A stretch of DNA of 64,000 nt from Lichenicola sp965198655 (GCA_965198655.1 OZ240668.1:1178001-1242000); one strand, 5' to 3'; shown: positions 44,467 to 53,828, numbered from the stretch's first letter. Program-made: numbers and translations. The notes: generated by a model from the sequence alone, not told the origin.

Positions 44467-45024
44467 ATGAGCCTCCACCTCACGCTGGTCGCCCACGCCG
44501 CCACCAGCGCCACGCGGCGAGCGGCGTTTCCAGCCGACGAACCGCTGGAGCCGTCCAGCGCGGCGAAGGCGGCGGCGCTGGCGGGCACACTCCGACGGGT
44601 CGACGTGGCTTGGACCAGCCCGGCGCTGCGCGCGGTGCAGACGGCCGCGGCACTCGGGCTGGACGCCACGGTTGATCCGGCCCTGACGGACATCGACCTG
44701 CGCTCCTGGTCGGGACGGTCGCTCGCCGAGGTCCAGGCCGCGGACGCCGCCGGCTTGTCACGATGGATGGCCGATCCCGAAGCTGCTCCGCATGGCGGCG
44801 AGTCGGTGGTCGATCTCCTGGCCCGGGTCGCGACCTGGATGGACCGCATGAGCGGCCGCGAGGGACGCATCCTGGCCGTGACCCATCCCGCGTTCGTCCG
44901 CGCCGCCATCCTCACCGCACTCGACGCCAACGCGAGCGCGTTCTGGCGCATCGACGTCGAGCCGCTGTGCTTCGCGACGCTGCTTCGCAGCTTCAGCCAT
45001 TGGACGCTGCGGGGGTTGGGGTAG
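44467..45024 (+). CDS. histidine-phosphatase superfamily protein with altered RHG motif
   Basis: 185 residues with the phosphoglycerate-mutase/CobC-like fold: LTLVAHAATSATRRAAF at the site of the usual LVRHGET, AWTSPALRAVQTAAALG (second Arg), and ILAVTHPAFVRAAI (second His). The first catalytic His is kept, but its neighbouring Arg and Gly are Ala. Divergent from the riboswitch/cbtBA unit; genes of this kind near cobalt loci are often assigned to cobalamin salvage, but activity here is uncertain. It ends just before repeat B copy 3. Confidence 0.78.
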   Translation: MSLHLTLVAHAATSATRRAAFPADEPLEPSSAAKAAALAGTLRRVDVAWTSPALRAVQTAAALGLDATVDPALTDIDLRSWSGRSLAEVQAADAAGLSRWMADPEAAPHGGESVVDLLARVATWMDRMSGREGRILAVTHPAFVRAAILTALDANASAFWRIDVEPLCFATLLRSFSHWTLRGLG

Positions 45025-45026
45025 GA

Positions 45027-45147
45027 AGCAAGGCCAGGGCGCTGCCCTGGACCCGCTGGGGCCTCAGGCCCCAGACCCCTTTTACTTAAGAATCGGGTTT
45101 AAAGGGCTCTGCCCTTCATGGGGTCCAGGGGCGACGCCCCTGGCCTT
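45027..45147. repeat. palindromic repeat, family B copy 3 (full-length, inverted relative to copy 1)
   Basis: Hairpins GGCCAGGGCGCTGCCCTGG, TGGGGCCTCAGGCCCCA, AAGGGCTCTGCCCTT and CCAGGGGCGACGCCCCTGG with the spacer CTTAAGAATCGGGTTT. It matches the reverse complement of 12227-12346 with only scattered differences. It separates two convergent genes (histidine-phosphatase-like and SDR). Confidence 0.88.
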
Positions 45148-45148
45148 C

Positions 45149-45925
45149 TCAGATCAGCATCCCGCCCGAGACCTCGATGCGCTGGGCGTTGACCCAGCGG
45201 TTGTCCTCGGACAGAAGCGACGCGATCATCGGGCCGATGTCGTCCGGCAGCCCGGTCCGGCCCAAGGCAGTCGCGCCCGCGACCTGCTTGTTCACCTCGG
45301 GGTTGTCGCGGACCATGCCGCCGCTGAAGTCGGTGGCGATGGCACCCGGCGCCACGGTGTTGACGGCGATCCGGCGTGGCCCGAGCTCCTTGGCGAGGTA
45401 GCGGGCGAGAACCTCGACCGCGCCCTTCATCGAGGCGTAGGACGCGCTGCCGGGGAAGGCGAAGCGGGTGAGGCCGGACGAGATCATGACGATCCGGCCG
45501 CCATCGTTGATCACCGGAAGCAGGGTCTGGGTCAGGAAGAACACGCCCTTGAAGTGGACCTCGTAGAGGTGGTCCAACTCGGCTTCTGTGGTGCTCTCGA
45601 AGGCGTTGTGGTGCGAGGTCCCGGCGTTGTTGACTAGAAAGTCGAAGCGCTCGTGGCCGAGCCGCGCCAGCGCCTCCCGCACCCGCTGCACGAACGGTCC
45701 GAAGCCGGCGATGCGGCCGGTGTCGAGCTGCAGCGCGATCGTGCGCTGCCCGGCCTCGGCCGCCAGGCCGGTGACCGCCTCGGCTTCGGCCTGGTTGGTG
45801 TTGTAGGTGAAGATCGAGTCGACGCCGCGCCGCGCGAGAGCGAGCACGGTGCTGCGGCCGAGGCCGCGGCTGCCGCCGGTCACGAGCGCGATCCGGGGTT
45901 CGGAAGGGGAATGGTTCAGCGACAT
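45149..45925 (-). CDS. short-chain dehydrogenase/reductase (SDR)
   Basis: 258 residues: VTGGSRGLGRSTVLAL (cofactor loop), FLVNNAGTSHHNAF (NNAG), RIVMISSGLTRFAFPGSASYASMKGA (Ser, Tyr, Lys), VNTVAPGAIATDFSGG and the C-terminal VSGGMLI. It is a classical, tetrameric-type SDR; the substrate is unknown. Divergent from the AraC regulator at 46060, an arrangement in which the regulator often controls the SDR. Confidence 0.9.
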   Translation of the reverse strand: MSLNHSPSEPRIALVTGGSRGLGRSTVLALARRGVDSIFTYNTNQAEAEAVTGLAAEAGQRTIALQLDTGRIAGFGPFVQRVREALARLGHERFDFLVNNAGTSHHNAFESTTEAELDHLYEVHFKGVFFLTQTLLPVINDGGRIVMISSGLTRFAFPGSASYASMKGAVEVLARYLAKELGPRRIAVNTVAPGAIATDFSGGMVRDNPEVNKQVAGATALGRTGLPDDIGPMIASLLSEDNRWVNAQRIEVSGGMLI

Positions 45926-46059
45926 GACGTGCTCCGCGGCTGGTGTGGCCGGCGGGAGCCTCGCCTAGGTGTCCAGCGCGGTGAATGCCGGAACCATCCA
46001 AATTCTTGCCTATTCCTGCCTCACAGCGCATGACATCGAGCGCTTTGGGAAGGCACGCC

Positions 46060-46950
46060 ATGTCGGATCTGCTGCTGGAAGCGGTCGAGCGTCACGCGGC
46101 CGGGGTCGGGACGGACCGGTTCGCCGCCACCGTGATCGACGGGGTCTGGATCCTGCGCGCGGACGGCGAGACGCAGCCGAGCCACCTGGTGTTCAAGCCG
46201 GTGCTGTGCGTCGTGGTCCAGGGCGCGAAGTGGACCACGTTCGGCAACCGGCGCTTCGACTACCGCGCCGGGCAGGCGCTGGTGGTCAGCGTGGAGATGC
46301 CGGCGGTCGGCCGGGTGACCGAGGCCAGCCCCGACAAGCCGTTCCTGGGCGTGGTCATCGCGCTCGACGCCGCGTCGATGCGCGAGGTGCTGGACGGGCT
46401 GGATGCGCCTCCGCCCGCCGGCGACGATCTCCGGCACGGCGTGTTCGTCACCGAGTTCGACGGCCCGCTGGCGGATTGCGTGCGCCGACTGGTCTGCCTG
46501 CTGGACACGCCGCGGGCGATCGCGCTGCTGCGCCCCGCCATCATGCGCGAGATCTGCTACTGGCTGCTGACCAGCCCGCAGGGCGGCGCGGTGGCTCGGA
46601 TGACGCTGGGCCATGGCCATGCGCCCCGGGTGCTCGGCGCGGTGCACGCGCTCCGCGCGCGCTATGCCGAGCCGGTGCGGCTCGAAGCACTCGCAGCGAT
46701 CGCGCGGCTCAGCCCGTCGGCGTTTCACCGCCAGTTCAAGGCGGTGACGTCGATGACGCCGCTTCAGTACCAGAAGCAGTTGCGCCTGCTCGAGGCACGC
46801 CGGCTGATGGTGTCGGGCATGGCCAACGTGGAAGCGGCGGCGTTCCGGGTCGGCTACGAGAGCCCGTCGCAGTTCAGCCGCGAGTATGCGCGCATGTTCG
46901 GAACGCCGCCACGGCGCGATGTCGCCACCCTGCGCCTGGCCGCGGCGTGA
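46060..46950 (+). CDS. AraC-family transcriptional regulator with N-terminal cupin-like sensor
   Basis: 296 residues. The N-terminal AraC_N-like part has HLVFKPVLCVVVQGAKWTTFGNRRFDY and VVSVEMPAVGRVTEAS; the C-terminal HTH pair has LEALAAIARLSPSAFHRQFKAVT and VEAAAFRVGYESPSQFSREYARMFG. ATG 46060 follows GGAAGG. Probably controls the divergent SDR gene 134 nt away. The stop codon coincides with the first base of repeat D. Confidence 0.9.
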   Translation: MSDLLLEAVERHAAGVGTDRFAATVIDGVWILRADGETQPSHLVFKPVLCVVVQGAKWTTFGNRRFDYRAGQALVVSVEMPAVGRVTEASPDKPFLGVVIALDAASMREVLDGLDAPPPAGDDLRHGVFVTEFDGPLADCVRRLVCLLDTPRAIALLRPAIMREICYWLLTSPQGGAVARMTLGHGHAPRVLGAVHALRARYAEPVRLEALAAIARLSPSAFHRQFKAVTSMTPLQYQKQLRLLEARRLMVSGMANVEAAAFRVGYESPSQFSREYARMFGTPPRRDVATLRLAAA

Positions 46951-47124
46951 GAGCCCGTTCGAGAATGCGCTGTGCCGGCGATCCGACGCGCCTTGTCTCG
47001 CGCTTCCGGTGCTCACGGCCAGGAGGCCGCTCCGCTCCGGTTCTCGAAAGACGCGCCGGGCACGTTCCGCCGCTGACGCGGCGGAACGCTCTCGCTCAGC
47101 ACAGCGCCTTCTCGAACGGGCTCT
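46950..47124. repeat. MITE-like inverted-repeat element (family D)
   Basis: The ends at 46950-46975 and 47099-47124 are 26-nt inverted repeats with one mismatch (outermost bases AGAGCCCGTTCGAGAA and its complement). Inside, GTTCCGCCGC-TGAC-GCGGCGGAAC forms a perfect hairpin at 47064-47087. The 175-bp unit has no ORF and fills the gap between two convergent genes. No target-site duplication is obvious. It may also serve as a terminator. Confidence 0.75.
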
Positions 47125-47133
47125 GAGGCCGGA

Positions 47134-49158
47134 TCAGCGCGATCGCAGGGTGACGATGAAGGACAGGGTGCGGCTGTCGGGGGTGTGCCAGACAATGCCG
47201 GGGCGGAACGTGGCACCCGGGGCGATACGGTAGCGCCCATCGGCCGGCAGCGGGATGTCGAGCGTGCCTTGGGCCTCGATCCGATAAACGAGGGGGGCGC
47301 CTGTCTCGGCCAGCACCGTGACCGTGGTCGCCGGAAGCGGCAGGTTGACGCTGCTGAGGTGAAGCACCGCGCCCCGCCCATGCGTCACCACCAGCCCGCT
47401 GCGACCGAGCCAAGAGCGGTCGCCGGACTCAAGCCAGGTCTCGCCGGACAGGGCGGCGTAGCGCAGCGCGTCGGCGGGCGGGACACGGAACGAGGCGACG
47501 CCGCCGGTGTCCCGTTCCGTCCAGCCGAGCGCGCGCAGCCCGGCCAGCAGCGCCGGCGCGGTTCCGGGACCGGCAATCACCGCGCTGGCACCGGCGCTGG
47601 CGACATAGGCGGTGAGGCCGTTGGCGAAGTCGCCGCCCGGCTCCTCGTGCATCAGGTGCTGCACGAACGGCAGCCTTGCGTCCGGATAGAGAACGAAGCT
47701 CAGGTAGCCGCCGGTCTGGCGGAACCGCATCCCGGACTGCCACTGCCACAGCATCGCGGGCGTGGCGGCGCCCTGGCTCGACAGGTAGGGCAGGATCAGC
47801 ACGGTGGCGTCGCGGCCAAAAAAGGCGGTGACCCGGTCGGGCTCGAAGAAGGGCAGGGTCGGCATCCTGTTCCAGCGGATCGCCGACGGGACAGGTGCCA
47901 GCGCCAACACGGCGACGCCCAGGGTCGCGAGGCGCTGCCTGCGGCCGGATGCGGTCCGTGCCCCCGCCTGCCACAAGGCGGCGGCGACGACGGCTCCCAG
48001 CCCGACATAGAGCGAGAAGCGGGCCGGCAGCGCGCCCTTGAGCAGCGGCAGGTGCAGTCCGATCCACCACGGCAGCGGCAGCCGGCTGTTCCAGCGGCCG
48101 ACATGCAGCGACGGGCCCAGGCTGGCCACCACCAGGCCCGCAACCAGCAGCAGCAGGGCGAGCACCAGGCGCTCACGGCCGCGCTCGCGGGCGAGTAGGC
48201 CGAGGATGAGCAGCAGCGGTAGGCCGAGATAGCCGCCCTGTTCCGACAGGTTGCCGTCGAACCGTCCGGACAGGGGGGTGAACAGCGCGCCGCCGAGCAG
48301 GGTCAGCCGGGTCGGCACGACGAGGTTGAGCAGGTTGGTGGAATAGAACCAGGGCGGGTTGAGGAAGCCCGGGATGCGGTCGGCGCCAGCCGCCATGCGC
48401 AGTAGCCAGGGTGACGCCACGACCGCGATCAGTGCCAGCGCCGCCAGCCCTTCCGCGCCCGCGCGCAGCAGGATCGCGCGCATCGGCGGCCGCGACAGCA
48501 GCACGAACAGCAGCCAGGCAGCCGAGCCGAAGCAGCAAAAGGTGGCGAACACCTCTGCCGACAGGCCGAACTCGGCCAGCAGCACGAGCGCCAGCCCAAG
48601 GATGAACAGTCGCGGCCGGATGCGCTGCTGCGTGCGGATGACCGCCAGCAGGCAAGCCAACGGCACCGGCGCTGACAGGTCGAGGTTCAGGTGGCCCTGC
48701 AACTGTCCCGCCTCGAACGGCGAGAAGCCGTAGCACAGGCCGCCCAGTACGCTGGCCGCCAGGGCGCCGCCGCAGCGGCGGACCAGAAGGAAGGCGCAGA
48801 ACGCGTCCAGGCCCGGCGCCAGCACGGTCAGCAGGTTGAACGACACGTTGGCGCCCAGCGTCAGCGTCACCGGCAGGGCCAGCAGTGCGGCGGTCGGCAC
48901 GGAGGTGGCCCAGGGCAGGTCATATCCGTCCGGGGCGTAGACGAACGCGCTGTGCAGCACGTCCTGGCCGTGCGACAGCGCCCACGGCCACCAATTGAGG
49001 AACCAGACGAAGCTCCAGGCATCGCCGCCCGAGGAGGCCAGCAGCGCGTGCGTCCAGTCCGCGCCGCGGGCGCAGAACGACAGCGACAGCACCAGGTAGA
49101 AGGCCAGGACGGCAGCGCCGAACAGGCCGGCTCCGGGACGGGGCAAGGTCGCGCGCAT
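47134..49158 (-). CDS. large multi-pass membrane protein (glycosyltransferase-like, YfhO-type layout)
   Basis: 674 residues with about 10-12 hydrophobic segments. After the first helix comes GGDAWSFVWFLNWWPWALSHGQDVLHSAF, and HVGRWNSRLPLPWWIGLHLPLLKGALPARFSLYVGLG is in the middle. The C-terminal ~200 residues are a soluble extracytoplasmic domain. The layout resembles polyprenyl-phosphate-dependent membrane glycosyltransferases, but no exact family is recognised. ATG 49158; divergent from an acyltransferase gene. Confidence 0.65.
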   Translation of the reverse strand: MRATLPRPGAGLFGAAVLAFYLVLSLSFCARGADWTHALLASSGGDAWSFVWFLNWWPWALSHGQDVLHSAFVYAPDGYDLPWATSVPTAALLALPVTLTLGANVSFNLLTVLAPGLDAFCAFLLVRRCGGALAASVLGGLCYGFSPFEAGQLQGHLNLDLSAPVPLACLLAVIRTQQRIRPRLFILGLALVLLAEFGLSAEVFATFCCFGSAAWLLFVLLSRPPMRAILLRAGAEGLAALALIAVVASPWLLRMAAGADRIPGFLNPPWFYSTNLLNLVVPTRLTLLGGALFTPLSGRFDGNLSEQGGYLGLPLLLILGLLARERGRERLVLALLLLVAGLVVASLGPSLHVGRWNSRLPLPWWIGLHLPLLKGALPARFSLYVGLGAVVAAALWQAGARTASGRRQRLATLGVAVLALAPVPSAIRWNRMPTLPFFEPDRVTAFFGRDATVLILPYLSSQGAATPAMLWQWQSGMRFRQTGGYLSFVLYPDARLPFVQHLMHEEPGGDFANGLTAYVASAGASAVIAGPGTAPALLAGLRALGWTERDTGGVASFRVPPADALRYAALSGETWLESGDRSWLGRSGLVVTHGRGAVLHLSSVNLPLPATTVTVLAETGAPLVYRIEAQGTLDIPLPADGRYRIAPGATFRPGIVWHTPDSRTLSFIVTLRSR

Positions 49159-49227
49159 GCGGCGATCTGTTAGAAGGCGCCGACAGGCGTCGCAAGCCGG
49201 TTGCGCCCGCTGTTCCATGGGGTCCCC

Positions 49228-50316
49228 GTGCACCGCCTCGTCTTCGCGCAGCAGCTCCGGGCCGTCGCCGTCGTGTCCGTGGTGCTGAGCCACCTGGTCG
49301 GCGTGTTCTGGGCGATGCCGGTGGTGGTCGCGGACCTGACCGGTCGAGCACAACCGGCAGGGCCGCCGCCGGGCTTCGTCCGCTGGATCTTCTGGCCGCA
49401 CTGGCAGCCGGGCCCGTTCGGGGTGGCGCTGTTCTTCCTGATCAGCGGGCTGGTGATCCCGATCTCGCTGGAGCGGCGCACGGTGGGCGCGTTCCTGGTG
49501 GCACGGGTGTTCCGGCTGCTGCCGGTGGCGATCTGCGGCCAGCTCCTGGGCCTGCTGGCGGCGCACCTGCTGGCCGGGCGGTCCGGCCTCGGCTCGCCGC
49601 CGGCGGGCACGCTGATCGCCAACATGCTGCTGGTCTACGACTGGTTCGGCATGCCGGACCTGAACACCGTCACCTGGTCGCTCTGCATCGAGGTCAAGTT
49701 CTACCTGCTGGCGGCCCTCGCGGCGCCGGCGATCCGGCGGCGCCAGGTGATGGCGGTGCCGGCGCTCGGTGCCGGCTGCCTGCTGGCCGCCCTGGTGACG
49801 GGACTGCCGGGACTGGCGGGATCGGTCGCCCGGATGGTCGGGCACGACGCGGTATACCTGTCCTTCATGTCGATCGGCATCCTGTTCTACTTCCGGCTGC
49901 GCGGGCTGTTCCTGCCCTGGTTCGCGGTCGCGGTGGCGGTCGGCGGCGCGCTCACCTGTCTGGTCTGGCGGGCGAGCCCGATCCGGGACCAGTTCCCGGT
50001 GGTGACCTGGTCCTACGGCGAGGCGCTGGCGGTGTTCGCGCTCGCCTTCGCGCTGCGCCGCTTCGCGCGGCCGCTGTGGCTGATCGACCGGCTCGCCGAC
50101 ATCAGCTACCCGGTCTATATGACGCACACCATGCTGGGCTATGCATTGGTCCAGTTCGCGATGCTGGCGCTGCACCTGTCTTATCTGTCGGCGCTACTGG
50201 TGGCCCTGGCCGCGGTGGTGGCGGTGGCGACCGTGCTGCACAAGGCGGTGGAACTGCCCGGCATGGCACTGGGCCGGATGCTGCGGCGCGGCGGGCGGCG
50301 GCTGGCGCGCGGGTGA
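49228..50316 (+). CDS. membrane acyltransferase family protein
   Basis: 362 residues, about ten membrane helices. FAQQLRAVAVVSVVLSHLVGVFW carries the conserved His of the acyltransferase-3 type (LRxxAxxxVxxxH), followed by GPFGVALFFLISGLVIPISL and NTVTWSLCIEVKFYLLAAL. It probably acetylates or acylates a surface glycan at the inner membrane. GTG 49228 is chosen for position and a GGGG site; TTG 49201 is an alternative adding nine residues. Confidence 0.85.
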   Translation: MHRLVFAQQLRAVAVVSVVLSHLVGVFWAMPVVVADLTGRAQPAGPPPGFVRWIFWPHWQPGPFGVALFFLISGLVIPISLERRTVGAFLVARVFRLLPVAICGQLLGLLAAHLLAGRSGLGSPPAGTLIANMLLVYDWFGMPDLNTVTWSLCIEVKFYLLAALAAPAIRRRQVMAVPALGAGCLLAALVTGLPGLAGSVARMVGHDAVYLSFMSIGILFYFRLRGLFLPWFAVAVAVGGALTCLVWRASPIRDQFPVVTWSYGEALAVFALAFALRRFARPLWLIDRLADISYPVYMTHTMLGYALVQFAMLALHLSYLSALLVALAAVVAVATVLHKAVELPGMALGRMLRRGGRRLARG

Positions 50317-50344
50317 GGCGGCGGCGGGCGGACGCGCGCCCGGA

Positions 50345-51112
50345 TCAGAACCAGCCGCCGTCGACCACGAACTCGCGCGCGGTGACCATGCGGCTGTCGT
50401 CGGCGGCGAGCCAGAGCACCATGCGGGCGACGTCGGGCTCGTACAGCCGGTCCGGGATGCACTGGCCGCTCGCGCGCTTGGCTTCCGCCTCCTCGGTCAT
50501 CCACAGGTCGAGCTGGCGCTGGGTGATGATCCAGCCGGGGTAGACGATGTTGGCGCGGATGTGGTGCGGCCCGAGGTCGCGGGCGAGGCCGCGGGTCAGG
50601 CCGATCACCGCGGACTTGGCGGCGGTGTAGGCGGGCATGCCGCCGGTGGCAAGCAGGAAGCTGTTGGAGCTCATGTTGATGATCGAGCCGCCGCCGGCCG
50701 CGATCATGTCGGGCTTCACCGCCTGCACGCAGAAGAACTGGTGGCGCAGGTTGGTGGCCATGCGGTCGTCCCAATACTCCGGCGTCACGTCGTCGATGGC
50801 GTGTCGGTCGTCGCGGGCGGCGTTGTTGACCAGCACGGTGAACGACCCGCCGAGCTGGTCGCGCAAGGCCGCGATGGCGGCGCGGAGCGCCGGGATGTCG
50901 CGCAGGTCGCAGGCGGCGTACCGGACGGGGGCGCCGTCCGGCAGGGCGGCCAGGGTCGCGGCGGCGGCCGCCTCGTCGCGGTCGAGGAACCCGACATGCG
51001 CACCCTGCTCGGCGAAGTGCCGGACGATGGAGGCGCCGATGCCGGACGCGCCGCCGGTGACGAGCACGCGCCGGTCGCGCAGGCTGGGATAGGTCGCGAA
51101 CTGGTCGGTCAT
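50345..51112 (-). CDS. short-chain dehydrogenase/reductase (SDR)
   Basis: 255 residues: VLVTGGASGIGASIV (cofactor loop), FLDRDEA (acidic residue after strand 2, favouring NAD), VLVNNAARDDRHAI, IINMSSNSFLLATGGMPAYTAAKSAVIGLT (Ser, Tyr, Lys) and the end REFVVDGGWF. The group includes sugar and sugar-alcohol dehydrogenases. The substrate is not determinable. Same strand as the FNT gene 75 nt upstream. Confidence 0.9.
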   Translation of the reverse strand: MTDQFATYPSLRDRRVLVTGGASGIGASIVRHFAEQGAHVGFLDRDEAAAAATLAALPDGAPVRYAACDLRDIPALRAAIAALRDQLGGSFTVLVNNAARDDRHAIDDVTPEYWDDRMATNLRHQFFCVQAVKPDMIAAGGGSIINMSSNSFLLATGGMPAYTAAKSAVIGLTRGLARDLGPHHIRANIVYPGWIITQRQLDLWMTEEAEAKRASGQCIPDRLYEPDVARMVLWLAADDSRMVTAREFVVDGGWF

Positions 51113-51187
51113 CGGCTGCCTTTCGTTGCTGCGGTTTATCGGCCGACAGGCGTCCGGGCGGAACGGCCTGTCACTGGCGCCGGCTGT

Positions 51188-52039
51188 TCAACCCTTGTCC
51201 CTGTCCTGCCGGTTCAGCTCGCCCGCGATCTGCGCGTGGTTCAGCAGCGCCACCATGGCGGTGCCGCCCAGCACGTTGCCGAGGAGGGTCGGCAGGAGGA
51301 ACCGGAGCAGGTAGTCGGACAGGCTGGCATGGCCGGACACGACGCCGAACGCCGCCTCCGTGGAGCCCGCGATCACGTGCGGGAAGTGGCACACCGACAC
51401 CGTGTAGGTCAGCAGGATGATGATCAGCGGCCGCGAGGCGCCGGCGCCGGGAAGCAGCCAGATCATCAGTCCGATCAGCCAGCCGGCGGCGACCGCGGTG
51501 ACCACGGTGTGGCCGAACGGGTGCGCCATGGTCTCGGCCGACAGGACCTGCATGGCTGCCTCGGTGCCGGGCGGGAACAGGCCGTGCACGGCGACGACCG
51601 CGCCGAAGATCCAGGTGCCGAGCAGGTTGGCCGCCAGCACCACCGCCCAGACCCGTATCGTGCCGAGCAGGGAGGCGAGCGAGCGGCTGGTCAGGGCGGG
51701 GATCAGCGCGGTCAGAGTGGTCTCGGTGAAGAGCTGCTGCTGGCCCAGCACCGCGATCAGGAAGCCGAGGCTGTAGCCGAAGCTGTCCACCAGCCGGCTC
51801 CAGGGTGCCTCCGGCAGCCCGGCCTGCAGCGTCGCCTGCGTCACCATCGAGAAGCCGATCGACAGCCCGGCGCCGAGGCCGGACCAGGCGAGGCCACTGA
51901 CCGACCGCTCCAGCTCCCGTTCGCCCTGCTCGCGCACCACCTCGTGGATCACCAGCGACCGCACCACGGCGTTATCGGCCGCCTGCTGCTGTTCCTGTTC
52001 GCTCAGATGCGGCGACTGGAGCCCGGCGTTCTCGCTCAT
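51188..52039 (-). CDS. formate/nitrite transporter family channel (YfdC-like)
   Basis: 283 residues with six membrane helices typical of FNT channels. The central motif SVCHFPHVIAGSTEAAFGVVSG, with HFPHVIAGS, is the YfdC-like variant rather than the FocA/NirC form, so the transported anion is uncertain. A charged N-terminal tail (SPHLSEQEQQQAADNAVVR) precedes helix 1. ATG 52039 is set by GGGAG and family length. bioB ends 61 nt upstream on the same strand. Confidence 0.85.
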   Translation of the reverse strand: MSENAGLQSPHLSEQEQQQAADNAVVRSLVIHEVVREQGERELERSVSGLAWSGLGAGLSIGFSMVTQATLQAGLPEAPWSRLVDSFGYSLGFLIAVLGQQQLFTETTLTALIPALTSRSLASLLGTIRVWAVVLAANLLGTWIFGAVVAVHGLFPPGTEAAMQVLSAETMAHPFGHTVVTAVAAGWLIGLMIWLLPGAGASRPLIIILLTYTVSVCHFPHVIAGSTEAAFGVVSGHASLSDYLLRFLLPTLLGNVLGGTAMVALLNHAQIAGELNRQDRDKG

Positions 52040-52100
52040 CGTGTTGGCTCCCGTTGCGGCGCGATGGGGTCGTGCAGGCGGCCGGGGCCGTTCGGATCGG

Positions 52101-53096
52101 TCAGACGGGTCGCATGCCAAGGCGGCCGAGGAGCTTCATGTCGCGGCTCCCCAACGGGTTGGGCGTGGTGAGCAGCCTCTCGCCGTAGAAGATCGAGTTG
52201 GCGCCGGCGAGGAAGCAGAGCGCCTGGGTCTCGTCGGTCATGCCCTCGCGGCCGGCGGACAGGCGTACATGGCTTCCCGGCATGGTGATGCGGGCGACCG
52301 CGATCACGCGCACGAAGTCGATCGGGTCGACCGGGGCGGCGTCGGCGAGCGGCGTGCCGGCGACGCGGACCAGCATGTTGATCGGCACGCTTTCGGGATG
52401 CTTGGGCAAGGACGCTAGGGTGGCGATCAGGCCGGCCTGGTCCTCCATCGTCTCGCCCATGCCAACGATGCCGCCGCAGCACACGGCGATGCCGGCGTCG
52501 CGCACATGGGCCAGGGTGTCGAGACGATCCTGGTAGGTGCGTGTGGTGATGACGGCGCCGTAGTGCTCGGGCGAGGTGTCGAGGTTGTGATTGTAGTAGT
52601 CGAGCCCGGCCTCCCGCAGGCGGGCGGCCTGGGACGCCTCGAGCATGCCCAGCGTGACGCAGGTCTCCATGTCCAGCGCCTTTACCCCCTCGACCATGGC
52701 GCACACCGTGTCCAGGTCGTGCTCCTTCGGGCTGCGCCAGGCCGCACCCATGCAGAACCGGCTGGCGCCGGCGTCCCTGGCGGCGCGGGCCTCGGCAAGC
52801 ACGGCGTCGACCGCCATCAGCCGGGTCGCCTTGATCGGCGCGTCGAGGGCGGCGCTCTGCGGGCAATAGGCGCAGTCCTCCGGGCAGCCGCCGGTCTTGA
52901 TCGAGAGCAGGGTGGAGATCTGCACGTCGCGCGGGTCGAAGTGGGTGCGGTGGGCGGACTGGGCCTGGAACATCAGCTCGGGGAAGGGGAGCGCCATCAG
53001 GGTCCGCACCTCGGCCGTAATCCAATCGTGGCGCAGGGTGAACGCCGAGGCGGCACAGGGCGTCAGGACCGGTCGATCGATGGCACCGTCGGGCAT
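52101..53096 (-). CDS. bioB: biotin synthase
   Basis: 331 residues, radical SAM. TLLSIKTGGCPEDCAYCPQSA gives the CxxxCxxC 4Fe-4S site. RFCMGAAWRSPKEHDLD, CVTLGMLEASQA, YYNHNLDTSPEHYG, GIAVCCGGIVGMGET and VRLSAGRE (Arg ligand of the 2Fe-2S cluster) follow. It inserts sulfur into dethiobiotin. ATG 53096. No other bio genes are in the window. Confidence 0.97.
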   Translation of the reverse strand: MPDGAIDRPVLTPCAASAFTLRHDWITAEVRTLMALPFPELMFQAQSAHRTHFDPRDVQISTLLSIKTGGCPEDCAYCPQSAALDAPIKATRLMAVDAVLAEARAARDAGASRFCMGAAWRSPKEHDLDTVCAMVEGVKALDMETCVTLGMLEASQAARLREAGLDYYNHNLDTSPEHYGAVITTRTYQDRLDTLAHVRDAGIAVCCGGIVGMGETMEDQAGLIATLASLPKHPESVPINMLVRVAGTPLADAAPVDPIDFVRVIAVARITMPGSHVRLSAGREGMTDETQALCFLAGANSIFYGERLLTTPNPLGSRDMKLLGRLGMRPV

Positions 53097-53279
53097 GGCG
53101 GCAAGCTCCCTACGACCCGCCTTCCGGGCCGGCCCCACCCCGTGTGCCACAGGCCGCGCCGAGGCGAAACCGGGCGCTGGACGCGGTGGTCGGATCGCCC
53201 TGGACCCGCAACGTTTCCGGCGCGAGGATGCCCCGGCCGGTCCGGCATAAAGAGGTCCGGCACGTGCCGAGGTCTCCCG

Positions 53280-53828
53280 ATGGCCCGTAGTCCGGACCCC
53301 TTCCTGATCGACCCGGACGTGGATGCGCGACGTCACGAGCTCTCGCTCTACTTCGCGCCCAACCCGGCGCCGTTCCTCAAGGACTACGACCGGATGCGGG
53401 CGCAGGCGGCGGCGCGGCGGACGGGCGCCTGGCCGACGCGCGGCGCCGGGACGTGCTGGCCCGCCCTCTTGTTCGGGCCGGTGTGGTTCTTCTATCGCCG
53501 GCTGTACGGCCTGGCCTGGACCATCGTCTTGGTCCTGGCGCTGTTGAACGTGCTGGACTTCATGTCCGTCGTGTCCGTCAGCCGGCTGGGGCTGCCGTTC
53601 GGCATCGCGCTGGGCGTGGTCGGACTGCATGCGGCGCTGCAGCGGGCCTTTCGCAGGCTCGAGGCGCTGCGCCGTGACGGACAGCCGACAAACGCCGCGA
53701 TCCTGAACGCAGGCGGAGTGTCCAGGCCGGCAGCCTGGATCTCCGGCACCCTCTTGGCGCTGTTGTTCCCCCTCGCCCTGCTCGGCCTCGTGCTGGCGAT
53801 CGTCCACGACCGACCACTGCCGAGCTGA
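53280..53828 (+). CDS. DUF2628 family membrane protein
   Basis: 182 residues: a soluble N-terminal stretch (ELSLYFAPNPAPFLKDYDRMR), then PALLFGPVWFFYRRLYGLAWTIVLVLALLNVL, the DUF2628 signature with membrane helices, and a final hydrophobic helix. Function unknown. ATG 53280 with GAGG upstream. Convergent with sucD, 47 nt apart. Confidence 0.8.
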   Translation: MARSPDPFLIDPDVDARRHELSLYFAPNPAPFLKDYDRMRAQAAARRTGAWPTRGAGTCWPALLFGPVWFFYRRLYGLAWTIVLVLALLNVLDFMSVVSVSRLGLPFGIALGVVGLHAALQRAFRRLEALRRDGQPTNAAILNAGGVSRPAAWISGTLLALLFPLALLGLVLAIVHDRPLPS

